Below are positions 1-8,261 of a DNA stretch of 57,362 bases, in pieces; position 1 is the first letter of the stretch, and each line of letters begins with the position of its first letter. The notes below the pieces were generated by a model. That model searched no databases. It was not told the origin of the DNA and was given only the letters and a program-made list of their open reading frames with translations. The DNA is from Candidatus Competibacteraceae bacterium (GTDB taxonomy: Bacteria > Pseudomonadota > Gammaproteobacteria > Competibacterales > Competibacteraceae). Made by a program: the position numbers and the translations under genes. The stretch covers positions 1-57,362 of the forward strand of contig REEE01000188.1 in the NCBI GenBank assembly GCA_007695245.1, read 5' to 3'.

Positions 1-2
1 GC

Positions 3-170
3 GACAACCCGGTTCAGGCGCAGTACGAACTCGCCCAGCAGCTCGGAATCCGCGGCACGCCCAGCCTGGTTCTGGAATCCGGGGAGATGATCCCCGGCTA
101 TGTGCCGCCCGCCCAACTGGCGGAGCTGCTGGCGGCGCGCAAGGACGCCAAACCGCCGACCCAGCCCTGA
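3..170 (+). CDS. dsbC: Thiol:disulfide interchange protein DsbC, C-terminal end (5' partial)
   Basis: Only the last 55 codons are inside the window; the start lies upstream. The reading frame contains the thioredoxin-fold cis-proline loop (GIRGTPSLVL) followed by a glycine/proline turn (IPGYVPP) and a terminal helix, which is the arrangement at the end of DsbC-family disulfide isomerases. DsbC is a periplasmic dimer that rearranges wrong disulfides; its CXXC site and dimerisation domain would lie in the missing part. A GC-rich 8-bp inverted repeat at 207-226 follows the stop codon but has no T-run. Confidence 0.8.
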   Translation, partial: DNPVQAQYELAQQLGIRGTPSLVLESGEMIPGYVPPAQLAELLAARKDAKPPTQP

Positions 171-680
171 GAAATCGGACAAACGCTCCCCTCAAGCGGT
201 TATCGCCCCCCGCCGCCCGGCGGGGGAGCGCCGCAATTGGGTCGGATTCTTGGGTGGGACGCACGGGATCGGGCCAAACTGAACCCGCCGGCAAAATTTG
301 GTAATCCCCCGGTCATTTTTTTCATTCCCGCAGATTCATGGCCCGGCCGCGACCGCCGCGATTCCATGACCCCGCCTCCAGCAAGATCCTTTCAGACCCC
401 TCTTTGATTCCATCAGGTTGTTTTTCAAACCTAATTTATAGGCTTTCGTCCTATTTCTCATATTTAAACCGATTGGCGCAAATTTTGTACATTCAACGAT
501 GAGGATTGGGTAAAAAGCCGCGTCTTGCCCAATTTTTTCGTGGATCAACTCGAACGCTCGCGGTGTTGGGCCTTCAAGCATCGCCCTCTCGGGTTTTGAG
601 GTTGCGATCAGCTGCAGGGCGGCGGATGGGATCCGGATCCCCGACTCACCTCCACACCTCTCAACCAGGTTTGATCCAAC
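171..680. other. 510-bp intergenic region upstream of the pilin operon
   Basis: No gene is supported here. The segment from about 405 to 500 is clearly AT-rich compared with its surroundings and is the likely promoter region of the minor pilin operon. It holds a sigma54-like element (listed separately). The part from 540 to 680 is GC-rich with no recognisable signal. Confidence 0.6.
474..488 (+). promoter_or_regulatory. Possible sigma54 (RpoN) promoter for the minor pilin operon
   Basis: The sequence TGGCGC-N6-TTGT has the GG dinucleotide at 475-476 and GT at 487-488 with ten bases between them, close to TGGCAC-N5-TTGC. The -12 element has GT where GC is normally required, which weakens the call. 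Many type IV pilin genes are RpoN-dependent, so the location is reasonable. It is about 190 bp before fimT. Confidence 0.25.
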
Positions 681-1208
681 ATGAAGAGTCAGAACGGTTT
701 CACCCTGATCGAATTGATGGTGACGCTGGCGGTCACCATGATCATCCTCACGGTAGGGGTGCCAAGCTTTACAACCATCCTACGCAATGCCGCTCTTACG
801 GCAACGGCGAATGACCTGGTGGGCGCTCTCAACCTGGCCCGGGCGGAAGCGGTCAAGCGCCGCGTGCCGACGCGGTTGTGCAAGAGCAATGACGGCGTCT
901 CCTGCGCCACCAGCGCCGATTGGGAAGCAGGCTGGCTGGTGTTCGCGGACGAGGACAACGATGGTGTCCCCGCCACCGCAGAAGTCATTCGGGTTTATCC
1001 GGCGCTCGCGAACGACTACACCCTGCGCGTGAACGGCAATTTTGGTCACTGGGTGGAGTTTCAGCCGACCGGCGCCACCCTCGGCAGCAGCGGCAACAGC
1101 GATACCTTCCGGCTGTGCCACGGTGCCGGTGTGGACTTTTCGCGGTCGGTCGATGTGGCGCCGAGCGGTCGCGTGCAAGCGGCCGGGCCAGCCACGGTCT
1201 GTCCTTGA
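681..1208 (+). CDS. fimT: GspH/FimT-family minor pseudopilin
   Basis: A 175-residue minor pilin. The N-terminus carries the class III (prepilin) leader: six residues ending in Gly before Phe (QNG/FTLIELMV), with Glu at mature position 5 and a hydrophobic helix to about residue 30. This is cleaved and methylated by PilD and inserted in the inner membrane before pilus assembly. The C-terminal part matches the GspH/FimT layout, with paired cysteines in the globular head. It is the first gene of fimT-pilV-pilW-pilX. No strong Shine-Dalgarno is visible, but the leader sequence fixes the start. It probably helps prime type IV pilus assembly. Confidence 0.85.
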   Translation: MKSQNGFTLIELMVTLAVTMIILTVGVPSFTTILRNAALTATANDLVGALNLARAEAVKRRVPTRLCKSNDGVSCATSADWEAGWLVFADEDNDGVPATAEVIRVYPALANDYTLRVNGNFGHWVEFQPTGATLGSSGNSDTFRLCHGAGVDFSRSVDVAPSGRVQAAGPATVCP

Positions 1209-1218
1209 GGATCCAGCG

Positions 1219-1701
1219 ATGAAGGCTTCCCGGAACAATCGCGGTTTTACCCTGCTGGAGGTGCTGGTCGCCGTGGTTGTGCTGTCGATCGGCCTGCTCG
1301 GCGCGGCGGCGCTCAACGCGACCAGCATTCGCTCCAACCATGGCAGTCTCCTGCACAGCCAGGCTTCGTTACTGGCGACGGAAATCGTCGAGCGGATGCG
1401 GTTGAACGCGGCACAGGCGCGGGCCGGAGCCTACGACTTCGCGCTGAATGATCCGTTGCCGACCACCGCGAGCAATTGCGAAGCCGTCGGCGCCAACTGC
1501 GACCCCAACCAGCTGGCCGATTTCGACCGCGCCCGCTGGGCCGCCCGAACGAGCGCTCTGCTGCCGAGCGGCGACGCGGCCATCGCGACCGACGCCACGG
1601 TCGATCCGGCGCGAGTGGTCGTGACCCTCCAGTGGGATGACAGTCGGGGACAGTCGGCGCCGGTGACCCAGGATTTTTTCTTCAACCTGCCCAGCCTGTG
1701 A
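1219..1701 (+). CDS. pilV: Type IV pilus modification/minor pilin PilV
   Basis: A 160-residue minor pilin with a prepilin leader ending NNRG before FTLLEVLVAVVVLSIGLLG, the usual PilV signature including the GLLG end of the helix. The start at 1219 was chosen because it places the leader correctly; a longer in-frame reading from 1042 would overlap most of fimT and bury the leader. It lies 10 bases after fimT and 7 bases before pilW, so it is in the same operon. PilV works with PilW and PilX in the tip complex that primes pilus assembly. Confident by motif and by neighbours. Confidence 0.88.
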   Translation: MKASRNNRGFTLLEVLVAVVVLSIGLLGAAALNATSIRSNHGSLLHSQASLLATEIVERMRLNAAQARAGAYDFALNDPLPTTASNCEAVGANCDPNQLADFDRARWAARTSALLPSGDAAIATDATVDPARVVVTLQWDDSRGQSAPVTQDFFFNLPSL

Positions 1702-1708
1702 CGCCACC

Positions 1709-2482
1709 GTGAAACGCTCCTGTTTATCGGCCGTCGCCCGTCGGACCATTCGCCTCGGTCAGGCGCGCGGTTTCTCCCTGATCGAAATCCTCTTGTCGCT
1801 CGTCCTGGGATTGATCGTGTTGGCCGGAATAATGCAAGTCTACCTGAGCAACCAGCAAACGACGCGCTACCTGCGGGGCATGGCCAACGTGCAGGAGAAC
1901 GGTCGTTTTGCCGTGGATCTGCTCGCCCGCAACCTGCGCATGGCGGGTTACGACGATCCCGATACGGCGCTCGATCCGGTTGCGGCGTTCGCCCCCACCG
2001 CCCCCGATACGTCCGGTTTGTTCGGTATCGACGGCGCGAGCGGCGCGCCCGACACCCTCATTACGCGCTTCGAGGGGGGCAACAATATTCGCGATTGCCT
2101 GGGCAACCTGGTGGCGGCATCGACGGCGGTGCAAAACACCTTCACCGTCGATGCCGCCACCGAGGAACTCGTCTGCGCCACGCGTCACAGCGGCAGCATG
2201 ACGATCACGACTCAGCCGCTGGCCACCGGCATCGAGAACCTGAGGGTATGGTACGGCGAGGACACCGACGGCGACCTCGTCGCCAACCGTTACGTCACCG
2301 CGTCCGGCGTGGGGAATTGGGCCAACGTGATCAGCCTGCGGATGGCGTTGCTGGTGAATTCCGAAATCGAAGTCCTGCCGCAAGCGGGCACGGCCTGCCT
2401 GGGTTGTATCACGTTCGCGCCGCCCGCCGACCGTCGCCTTCGCGGCGAGTTCACCACGACGGTGGGATTGAGGAATCTTTAA
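1709..2482 (+). CDS. pilW: Type IV pilus minor pilin PilW
   Basis: A 257-residue PilW-type minor pilin starting at a GTG. Its leader is longer than in the neighbours (about 20 residues, ending QARG before FSLIEILLSLVLGLIVLAG). The segment around residues 60-85 (NVQENGRFAVDLLARNLRMAGY) is the family signature that follows the hydrophobic helix. Cysteines late in the protein (CLGC) may form a disulfide. It lies in the operon after pilV. Its stop is followed by 57 bases that are AT-rich before pilX. The protein would sit in the inner membrane and then the pilus tip complex. Confidence 0.88.
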   Translation: MKRSCLSAVARRTIRLGQARGFSLIEILLSLVLGLIVLAGIMQVYLSNQQTTRYLRGMANVQENGRFAVDLLARNLRMAGYDDPDTALDPVAAFAPTAPDTSGLFGIDGASGAPDTLITRFEGGNNIRDCLGNLVAASTAVQNTFTVDAATEELVCATRHSGSMTITTQPLATGIENLRVWYGEDTDGDLVANRYVTASGVGNWANVISLRMALLVNSEIEVLPQAGTACLGCITFAPPADRRLRGEFTTTVGLRNL

Positions 2483-2509
2483 CATTCTGATTTTAAATCA
2501 TTCTATAGT
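2479..2509 (+). promoter_or_regulatory. Weak internal promoter candidate before pilX
   Basis: The AT-rich spacer between pilW and pilX holds TATAGT at 2504-2509 with TTAACA at 2479-2484, a 19-bp spacing that is longer than ideal. It could allow extra pilX transcription. The call rests on base composition and one hexamer pair only. Confidence 0.2.
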
Positions 2510-2539
2510 CTGACTTCGAACCTTCAGGAGCAGCAACTG

Positions 2540-3850
2540 ATGAATAAGACCCCAAAAGCGTTGCAAGTGATGCCCGCCTCTTCAGCCCGGCAACGTGGCG
2601 CGGCGCTGATCGTCGGGCTGGTGTTGCTGGTTCCGGTCACGCTCGTGGCGACGGCTGTCGCCGAACGCAACATCCTGGACAACAGGATGGCCGCCAGCCA
2701 GCGCGACGGCATGCGGGCGCTGTACATCGCCGAAAGCGGCGCCGAGCAGGCCATCGCCAACCTGATGGCGAACGGCACTTGGCAGGTATTTAACGACGTG
2801 CTGGCCGATAGCGACAATCTGGGTCTGAATCAGGTGTCGTTTGGCGGGGGCGCTTACACCGTCCTCCTGGTCGATAACGATGATGGCGACAATGACCCGA
2901 CGAAAGACTCGGACGGGCGGGTCATCTTGCGCGCGCTGGGCAATTTTGGGGCCGCCAACCGCGAAGTCGCGGTGGCCATCAGCCGCCAGGGACAGCCCTC
3001 GGAATACGCCATCCTCACCAATAAACACTTGAAAATCAACGGCAACATGATATTGACCGGCAGCAATTCCAACGTTCACAGCAACACCAGCGTCGAAATT
3101 CCGGGTAACCCGCAAATCGCCGGCGTGGTGTCGAGCTGCGGCTCGGTCACGGGCAATCACCCCAACGACAGAAAACAGCCGAACGCAGATTTGGTCGACA
3201 TTCCACACATCCATCCGCCCGATTTCCGAAACGACGCCAACTTCATTTTCACCCCGGACTGCCGGGTGCGTCTCCCCGATGGTTCGCTGGTGGCCGATCT
3301 ATCGAGCGGTGGCAAATGGCACGGCTGGGATTGCAGCAATAACGACAAATGGACCATGGGCGACAGCAGCCCCAGCGGTGGCCTGCAGAATGGCTTCATC
3401 TACGTCGAGGGCAATGCGGTGATTTCCGGCAGCCCGACCGCCGACTGGAGCCTGACGTTAGTCACCGAAGGCTACATCGAAGTGAGCGGCAATCCGAATT
3501 TCGAGGCGTTCGGCAACCATGCGACCGACCCGGACGCGACCTCGCTGCGGCCCGAGGTGCGGGATCTGCTGTTCGTTGCCGGCAACGACCTGAAGATCAA
3601 CGGCAATCCCTCCCAGAAGTTCCACGGCGTCATGGCCGCGCACATGGAGGTCTCGGTCAGCGGCAACCCGAATTATCAGGGTCGGATCATCGCCGAAAAC
3701 GGGACCGGCCAGCAGGTCACGACCGGCCAGGAGCCCAAGAACATCGTCGATCAGAACGAGTTCAGCGGCAATCCGAACCATATCAACAACCGGGTCTCGC
3801 CTTGGGATCCGGTCGGCATCCGCAGACTCGCCTGGCGCGAGAGTATCTAA
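2540..3850 (+). CDS. pilX: PilX-like minor pilin with a large repeat-bearing C-terminal domain
   Basis: A 436-residue protein. Residues 1-60 match the PilX N-terminal domain: basic leader, RQRGAALIVGLVLLVPVTLVA transmembrane helix, then AERNILDNRMAAS and an AESGAEQAI helix. It has a good ribosome site (AGGAG at 2526-2530). Family members are usually around 200 residues; here roughly residues 155-420 form an extension with repeated G-N-P/G-N motifs (INGN, IPGNPQ, VEGN, SGNPNF, INGNPS, SGNPNY, SGNPNH), a spacing and composition that suggest a beta-solenoid. The stretch from 210 to 280 is rich in His, Asp and Cys. It ends the pilin operon; neither pilY1 nor pilE follows. Confidence 0.8.
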   Translation: MNKTPKALQVMPASSARQRGAALIVGLVLLVPVTLVATAVAERNILDNRMAASQRDGMRALYIAESGAEQAIANLMANGTWQVFNDVLADSDNLGLNQVSFGGGAYTVLLVDNDDGDNDPTKDSDGRVILRALGNFGAANREVAVAISRQGQPSEYAILTNKHLKINGNMILTGSNSNVHSNTSVEIPGNPQIAGVVSSCGSVTGNHPNDRKQPNADLVDIPHIHPPDFRNDANFIFTPDCRVRLPDGSLVADLSSGGKWHGWDCSNNDKWTMGDSSPSGGLQNGFIYVEGNAVISGSPTADWSLTLVTEGYIEVSGNPNFEAFGNHATDPDATSLRPEVRDLLFVAGNDLKINGNPSQKFHGVMAAHMEVSVSGNPNYQGRIIAENGTGQQVTTGQEPKNIVDQNEFSGNPNHINNRVSPWDPVGIRRLAWRESI

Positions 3851-3861
3851 CCGGCTGCGAT

Positions 3862-3888
3862 CTGGAAAGTTTTTCCAGTTCCATTTTT
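3862..3888 (+). terminator. Weak rho-independent terminator after pilX
   Basis: A 7-bp perfect stem (CTGGAAA at 3862-3868 and TTTCCAG at 3872-3878) with a 3-base loop is followed by TTCCATTTTT. It lies 11 bases after the pilX stop. The stem is short and the T-run is interrupted. Confidence 0.4.
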
Positions 3889-3903
3889 CCATGATTACAA
3901 GGA

Positions 3904-3933
3904 GATTTTCGGATCAAGAAAAGTGGTATAAAT
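3904..3933 (+). promoter_or_regulatory. Promoter candidate for the GH31 gene (extended -10)
   Basis: TGGTATAAAT at 3924-3933 is an extended -10 (TG one base before TATAAA). The -35 position (GATTTT at 3904-3909) is poor, as is common for extended -10 promoters. It would give a leader of about 100 bases before the start at 4042. Confidence 0.35.
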
Positions 3934-4041
3934 CTCTGGCTGGCAATTCGAATGTCACGTCGAGATGCTCCGTCGCGCCGCCGAGTGGCTAGAGTCGAAC
4001 CACGAGGCTGGTCGAACCCCATAGCTCAGGACCGGTTGCTC

Positions 4042-6423
4042 ATGTTCTTCGGCCAGAAAATCCATCCGCTCAACTTTGATTCCGCCGACGCGCTGGCCAT
4101 GGCCGATGACGCCGTCGAACTGACCGGCCCTGGCGTCCGCTTGCGCATCGATTGCGCCGAGATGTTCGCGGGTTGCCTGCGCCTGCGGTTCGCGAACGCC
4201 GCCGTCGCCGACCCGCGTCAATATTCGGACGCGGTCCTGCCGGAATGGCGGACAGGGCAACCGGTGGTGCCCCGGCTGGAAGGGGACACGGCGGTGTTCG
4301 CCACGGCGACGGGACCGGTCGAACTGAGCGCATCCCGGCTGCGTCTGGAACTGGCCGGCTTCGTCCTGGAAACCGCCACCGGGGGCATCGGCGCATGCGG
4401 CGAAGCGCTGCAGCTCGATTTCGACCTGGCCGACGTGGATGGCTGTTACGGTTTCGGCGAACGCACCAAACGGCTCAACAAGCACGGCGACCGCGTCGAT
4501 TGCCTCACCGTGGACGTGGTGGCGGTGTTTCGCCACACCTACGCCCGCGACGACTACGATCCCACCTACGTCGCCATTCCGTTCGCGATTCTAAAATCCG
4601 GCGAGCGGTTTATCGGGCTGTTCTTCGACAACCCCGGCCGGGCCATCATGGACGCCGGCAAGAACCCACCCGGCCGGTTCGGCTATCAGTCCCTCGGCGG
4701 CAACACCGACCTCTATGCGCTCGCCGGCCCCGGCCTGCCGGAGGTGGTCCGACGCTACGCGATGTTGACCGGGCGGGGGCCGCTGCCGCCGCTGTGGGCG
4801 CTGGGCTACCATCAATGCCGCTGGAGCTACCGAAGCGAAGCGGAGCTCCGGGAACTGGTCGCTCGCTTCGCCGCCGCCGACGTACCGGTCAGCGCCCTGT
4901 GGTACGACATCGATTACATGGACGGCTTTCGGCTGTTCACCTGGGATCGCGCCGAATTTCCCGATCCCCCGGTTTTGAATCGCGATCTCCAGGCCGCCGG
5001 CATCCGCGCCGTGACCATTGTCGACCCCGGCGTGAAGCGCGAGCCGGGCTACGCAGTTTACGACGAGGGGCGGGAGCGCGCACTGTTCTGCCAGACCGCC
5101 AGCGGCCGCGAGTACGTGGGCAAGGTCTGGCCGGGCGACACGGTGTTTCCCGATTTCACCCTGGAGACCACCCGCGACTGGTGGGCCGGCCGGCTGGCGG
5201 AGTTTCTGCGCGACAGCGCGGTGGACGGGGTGTGGCTGGACATGAACGATCCCGCCACCGGCTACAGCCGCACCGAGGAGATGCGCTTCCAGCACGGCGC
5301 GATCCCCCACGACCGCTACCACAATCAGTACGGGCATTTCATGGCGCTGGCCAGCCGCGCGGCCTGCGACCGGCTCGACCCCGACGGGCGGCCGTTCCTG
5401 CTGACCCGCAGCGCCTGCGCCGGGACGCAGCGTTACAGCGCGGTGTGGACCGGCGACAACGCCAGCAACTGGAAGCACCTGCGCATGGCGCTGCCCTGTT
5501 CGCTGAACCTGGGCCTGTCCGGGGTGGCGTTCAACGGTCCGGACGTGGGCGGTTTCATGGAGGACGCCAACGCCGAGTTGCTGGTGCGCTGGCATCAGGC
5601 CTGTTGCCTGTTTCCCTTCTTCCGCAACCACTCCATCCGCCATTCCCGCTACCAGGAACCCTGGCAGTTCGGCCCCGAGCCGCTGGCGGCCATGCGCGGC
5701 GCGATTCGCACCCGCTACCGGCTGCTGCCTTATCTGTACCAGTGCTTCTTCGCCCACTGGCGGGACGGCGATCCGATCATCCGCCCGCTGCTCTATCATT
5801 ATTCCGGCCCGGAATACACCGATCTGGACGATCAATACCTGCTCGGCGACGCGCTGCTGGTCGCGCCGATCCTGCACGGCGAGGGTCAGGGACCGGAGAG
5901 CATTCGTCACGGCGTGAAGTATCAGGAACGGCCGGTGCGCCTGCCGCCGGGCGGGTGGTTCGACCTGAATCGCGGTGCGTGGGTCGAGGGCGACCGGGTG
6001 CTGGCCTACGCCGCCGCCCTGGACGAATTGCCGCTGTTCGTTCGCGACGGCGCGGTGTTACCGTACTACGCCGGCCCGCTCCGCAACAGCGTCATGGATC
6101 TCAGCGCGGTCGAACTGCATCTGTTCTGCCGCGACCGCCCCGCGCGCTCCGATTACGTGGTGGACGACCGGGAAACCCGGCGCTACCAGAGCGGTGCCTA
6201 CGGCGTCGCCCGCATCACGGCGGAAGTCGACGGCGAGCGGTTGCGGGTAGCCATCACCGAGACCGGCGCCTATCCGCCGGATACGGTGACCTTCACGCCA
6301 GTCCTGTACGGCAGTCCGGAAGTCCGGGAACTGGAACTGATGATCGACGGCCGCGCGACGACCCGACCGTTGCGGGCCGGGGAGCGGGAGTGGCTGTGCC
6401 GGACTTGGGCGGTGCGAAGATAA
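4042..6423 (+). CDS. Glycoside hydrolase family 31 alpha-glucosidase
   Basis: A 793-residue GH31 enzyme that should release glucose from the non-reducing ends of alpha-glucans or maltooligosaccharides. The order is N-terminal beta-sandwich, catalytic (beta/alpha)8 barrel with WYDIDYMDGFRLFTWD near residue 290, the nucleophile Asp400 in GVWLDMND, and the acid/base Asp472 in WTGDNAS, then C-terminal beta domains. No signal peptide is seen, so it is probably cytoplasmic and could work on glycogen breakdown products with the glycogen phosphorylase at 40.6-43.1 kb. The start at 4042 is preferred to an upstream in-frame ATG at 3952 because AGGA lies at 4027-4030 and homology-like sequence begins there. 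Exact linkage specificity cannot be read from the sequence. Confidence 0.88.
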   Translation: MFFGQKIHPLNFDSADALAMADDAVELTGPGVRLRIDCAEMFAGCLRLRFANAAVADPRQYSDAVLPEWRTGQPVVPRLEGDTAVFATATGPVELSASRLRLELAGFVLETATGGIGACGEALQLDFDLADVDGCYGFGERTKRLNKHGDRVDCLTVDVVAVFRHTYARDDYDPTYVAIPFAILKSGERFIGLFFDNPGRAIMDAGKNPPGRFGYQSLGGNTDLYALAGPGLPEVVRRYAMLTGRGPLPPLWALGYHQCRWSYRSEAELRELVARFAAADVPVSALWYDIDYMDGFRLFTWDRAEFPDPPVLNRDLQAAGIRAVTIVDPGVKREPGYAVYDEGRERALFCQTASGREYVGKVWPGDTVFPDFTLETTRDWWAGRLAEFLRDSAVDGVWLDMNDPATGYSRTEEMRFQHGAIPHDRYHNQYGHFMALASRAACDRLDPDGRPFLLTRSACAGTQRYSAVWTGDNASNWKHLRMALPCSLNLGLSGVAFNGPDVGGFMEDANAELLVRWHQACCLFPFFRNHSIRHSRYQEPWQFGPEPLAAMRGAIRTRYRLLPYLYQCFFAHWRDGDPIIRPLLYHYSGPEYTDLDDQYLLGDALLVAPILHGEGQGPESIRHGVKYQERPVRLPPGGWFDLNRGAWVEGDRVLAYAAALDELPLFVRDGAVLPYYAGPLRNSVMDLSAVELHLFCRDRPARSDYVVDDRETRRYQSGAYGVARITAEVDGERLRVAITETGAYPPDTVTFTPVLYGSPEVRELELMIDGRATTRPLRAGEREWLCRTWAVRR

Positions 6424-6474
6424 GGATCGGCTGAATCAACGCATTGGATCGAGCAAATTCACAGGATTGAAACC

Positions 6475-7188
6475 ATGGCAACCTTCACGATTACCGGAGA
6501 CGTCGACCCGTTTCTGCACGTTTCCCTGCGCCAGAGCGAATGGATTTACTGCGAATCCGACGCGATGGTGATGATGGAAGACACGCTCGATCTGACCGGG
6601 CGCATGACCGGCGGCCTGGGCAGCGCGCTCATGCGCCGCTTCGCCAACGGCGAATCATTTTTCCAGCAGCACATCGAGGCGAACCGGGGCGATGGGGACT
6701 GCCTGCTGTCACCGGTGTTGCCGGGCACGATGCAGGTGCTGGAGGTCGGCGCGACCAGCTATATGATCAGCGACGGCGCGTTCGTGGCCGCCGAAAGCGG
6801 CGTGAACCTACGGGTCCGCACCCAGAGCCTCGGCAACGCGCTGTTCGCCCGAACCGGCGGCTTCTTCGTCGGCGAGGCTACCGGTAAGGGTCAATTGGTG
6901 GTCTCCGGTTTCGGCTCCGGCTTCATCGTGGACGTGGCGCCGGGCAAGGACATGATCATCGATAACGCGCATGTGGTGGCCTGGGACAGCCGGTTGCGTT
7001 ACGAGATTTCCGTGCCCACCGCGCAGGGCGGCGGGCTGTTCAACCGGCTGGTCAGCAGCGTGACCAGCGGCGAGGGCCTCGTGCTGCGCTTCTCCGGACA
7101 GGGCAAAGCGGTCATCTGCTCGCGCAACCGCGACGCCTTCGTCGGTTGGATGCGCAGCGAAATCGGTGGTAGCCGCAAAAATCGGTGA
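6475..7188 (+). CDS. AIM24 / TIGR00266-family protein
   Basis: A 237-residue protein rich in beta strands and glycine, matching the AIM24 family (TIGR00266 type) by its layout: an N-terminal LRQSEWIYCESDAMVMM segment, a GGLGSALMRRFANGESFF segment near residue 45, FSG and GEG motifs, and an IDNAHVVAWD segment near residue 160. The mitochondrial homologue affects inner-membrane organisation; bacterial members have no settled function. It follows the GH31 gene by 51 bases and could be cotranscribed. No signal peptide or membrane helix is present. Confidence 0.75.
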   Translation: MATFTITGDVDPFLHVSLRQSEWIYCESDAMVMMEDTLDLTGRMTGGLGSALMRRFANGESFFQQHIEANRGDGDCLLSPVLPGTMQVLEVGATSYMISDGAFVAAESGVNLRVRTQSLGNALFARTGGFFVGEATGKGQLVVSGFGSGFIVDVAPGKDMIIDNAHVVAWDSRLRYEISVPTAQGGGLFNRLVSSVTSGEGLVLRFSGQGKAVICSRNRDAFVGWMRSEIGGSRKNR

Positions 7189-7517
7189 CTGACCACCGGG
7201 AAGAACGGTGCCTTGGTTCACGCACGCCAGGATGGATCCCGCACCCTGGAACGCCGACCGTGGTCCCCGCGGAATCCCTGCGATTTTCCCATCGTCGCCG
7301 CATGGCCACGCCGCCATGGCGCGTCGGAATGTTGGGTAAGCCATTGCCGGGTGCGGTGATTTCCATTAGCTTTACTCTTTGGATAAAGTGCCGGTGGTAG
7401 CACGGTCGGAAGACCGGCGTCGTTACTGCTATGCTTGACCGCAATCAGCGGTCCTGATTTCACGGTCGCGCCTCCCACGGAAAGGTTTGCGGCCCCGAAG
7501 CACGAGGAAGCATCCCG
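7189..7517. other. 329-bp intergenic region
   Basis: No gene is supported. Short inverted repeats are present (GACCGC-N5-GCGGTC near 7438-7454, and CGGTC-N4-GACCG near 7404-7417), with no clear terminator T-run or promoter. It separates the AIM24-like gene from the signalling cluster and probably contains that cluster's promoter. Confidence 0.4.
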
Positions 7518-7841
7518 ATGAAAGTCAATGTCAGCGTTGAGGCCACCGCTCAGGAAATGCGCGAGTTTCTGGGCCTGCCGAACGTGCAACCCCTGCAGGA
7601 CGAGATGCTGCAGACCCTCCGCGATAACATTCAGCGCGGCACGGTCAACTTTGACACCCTTGGATTGTTGAAGCCGATGTTTCCCACCCAGTTCCACTCC
7701 ATGGAAATGGTGCAGAAATTCTGGGAAGCCGTCGCCAAGGCCAGCACCTCGACCAACAAGGACATCGCCGACGCAAAATCCAGCAGTGCGTCGGAGCCGC
7801 GCGATAAGACCGCGCCGCGCGACGGCGCTGAAAAATCGTGA
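7518..7841 (+). CDS. Conserved small protein resembling DUF6489
   Basis: A 107-residue soluble protein. Residues 1-40 (MKVNVSVEATAQEMREFLGLP, then VQPLQDEMLQTL) resemble the opening of DUF6489 proteins, small conserved proteobacterial proteins of unknown role. The middle is amphipathic helix and the last 35 residues are low-complexity, Ser/Ala/Lys/Asp-rich. A ribosome site (GAGGAAG) precedes the start. It lies 40 bases before the response regulator and may belong to the same operon. In size and composition it is also compatible with a granule-associated protein, but nothing shows that directly. Confidence 0.55.
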   Translation: MKVNVSVEATAQEMREFLGLPNVQPLQDEMLQTLRDNIQRGTVNFDTLGLLKPMFPTQFHSMEMVQKFWEAVAKASTSTNKDIADAKSSSASEPRDKTAPRDGAEKS

Positions 7842-7881
7842 GGCGCCCGAACGAAAGCAGCCGATGATCGGGGGAGCGGAA

Positions 7882-8256
7882 ATGGCGAACAAGATTCTGG
7901 TGGTGGACGACGAGCCGAACATCGTCCTGTCCTTGGAATTTCTGATGAAGCAGGCGGGATTCCAGGTGCGGACCGCCGCCGACGGAGAAGCAGCGCTGGC
8001 CGCCATCGCGGCCGAAGCGCCCGATCTGATCCTGCTCGACGTGATGATGCCGCGCAAGAACGGCTATGAAGTCTGCCAGGCGGTTCGCGCCAACCCGGAC
8101 TGGAAGGCCGTACGCATCATTATGTTGACCGCCAAGGGTCGCGAGGTCGAGCGGGAGAAGGGGCTGGCGCTCGGGGCCGACGACTACATCACCAAGCCGT
8201 TCTCGACCCAGGAGGTGGTGGAACGGGTCCGCGAGTTGCTGGCGGAAGCGGACTGA
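7882..8256 (+). CDS. Single-domain response regulator (REC only)
   Basis: A 124-residue CheY-like receiver domain with no output domain. It has the acidic pair (VVDDEPN), the phosphoacceptor Asp53 in LILLDVMMP, Thr in MLTAKG and Lys in TKPFS. The start at 7882 is chosen because GGGGGAG lies six bases upstream; earlier in-frame starts add a basic, non-homologous tail. It stands 5 bases before the exonuclease fusion gene and in the same cluster as the symporter/histidine kinase hybrid at 10.8-13.5 kb, its most likely phosphodonor. With no DNA-binding domain, it would act by protein contact. Confidence 0.88.
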   Translation: MANKILVVDDEPNIVLSLEFLMKQAGFQVRTAADGEAALAAIAAEAPDLILLDVMMPRKNGYEVCQAVRANPDWKAVRIIMLTAKGREVEREKGLALGADDYITKPFSTQEVVERVRELLAEAD

Positions 8257-8261
8257 ATCCC

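Noticed and set aside
4152-6434. Second long plus-strand frame inside the GH31 gene
   Set aside because: The protein is Arg/Pro-rich with no domain; GH31 catalytic residues are in the other frame.
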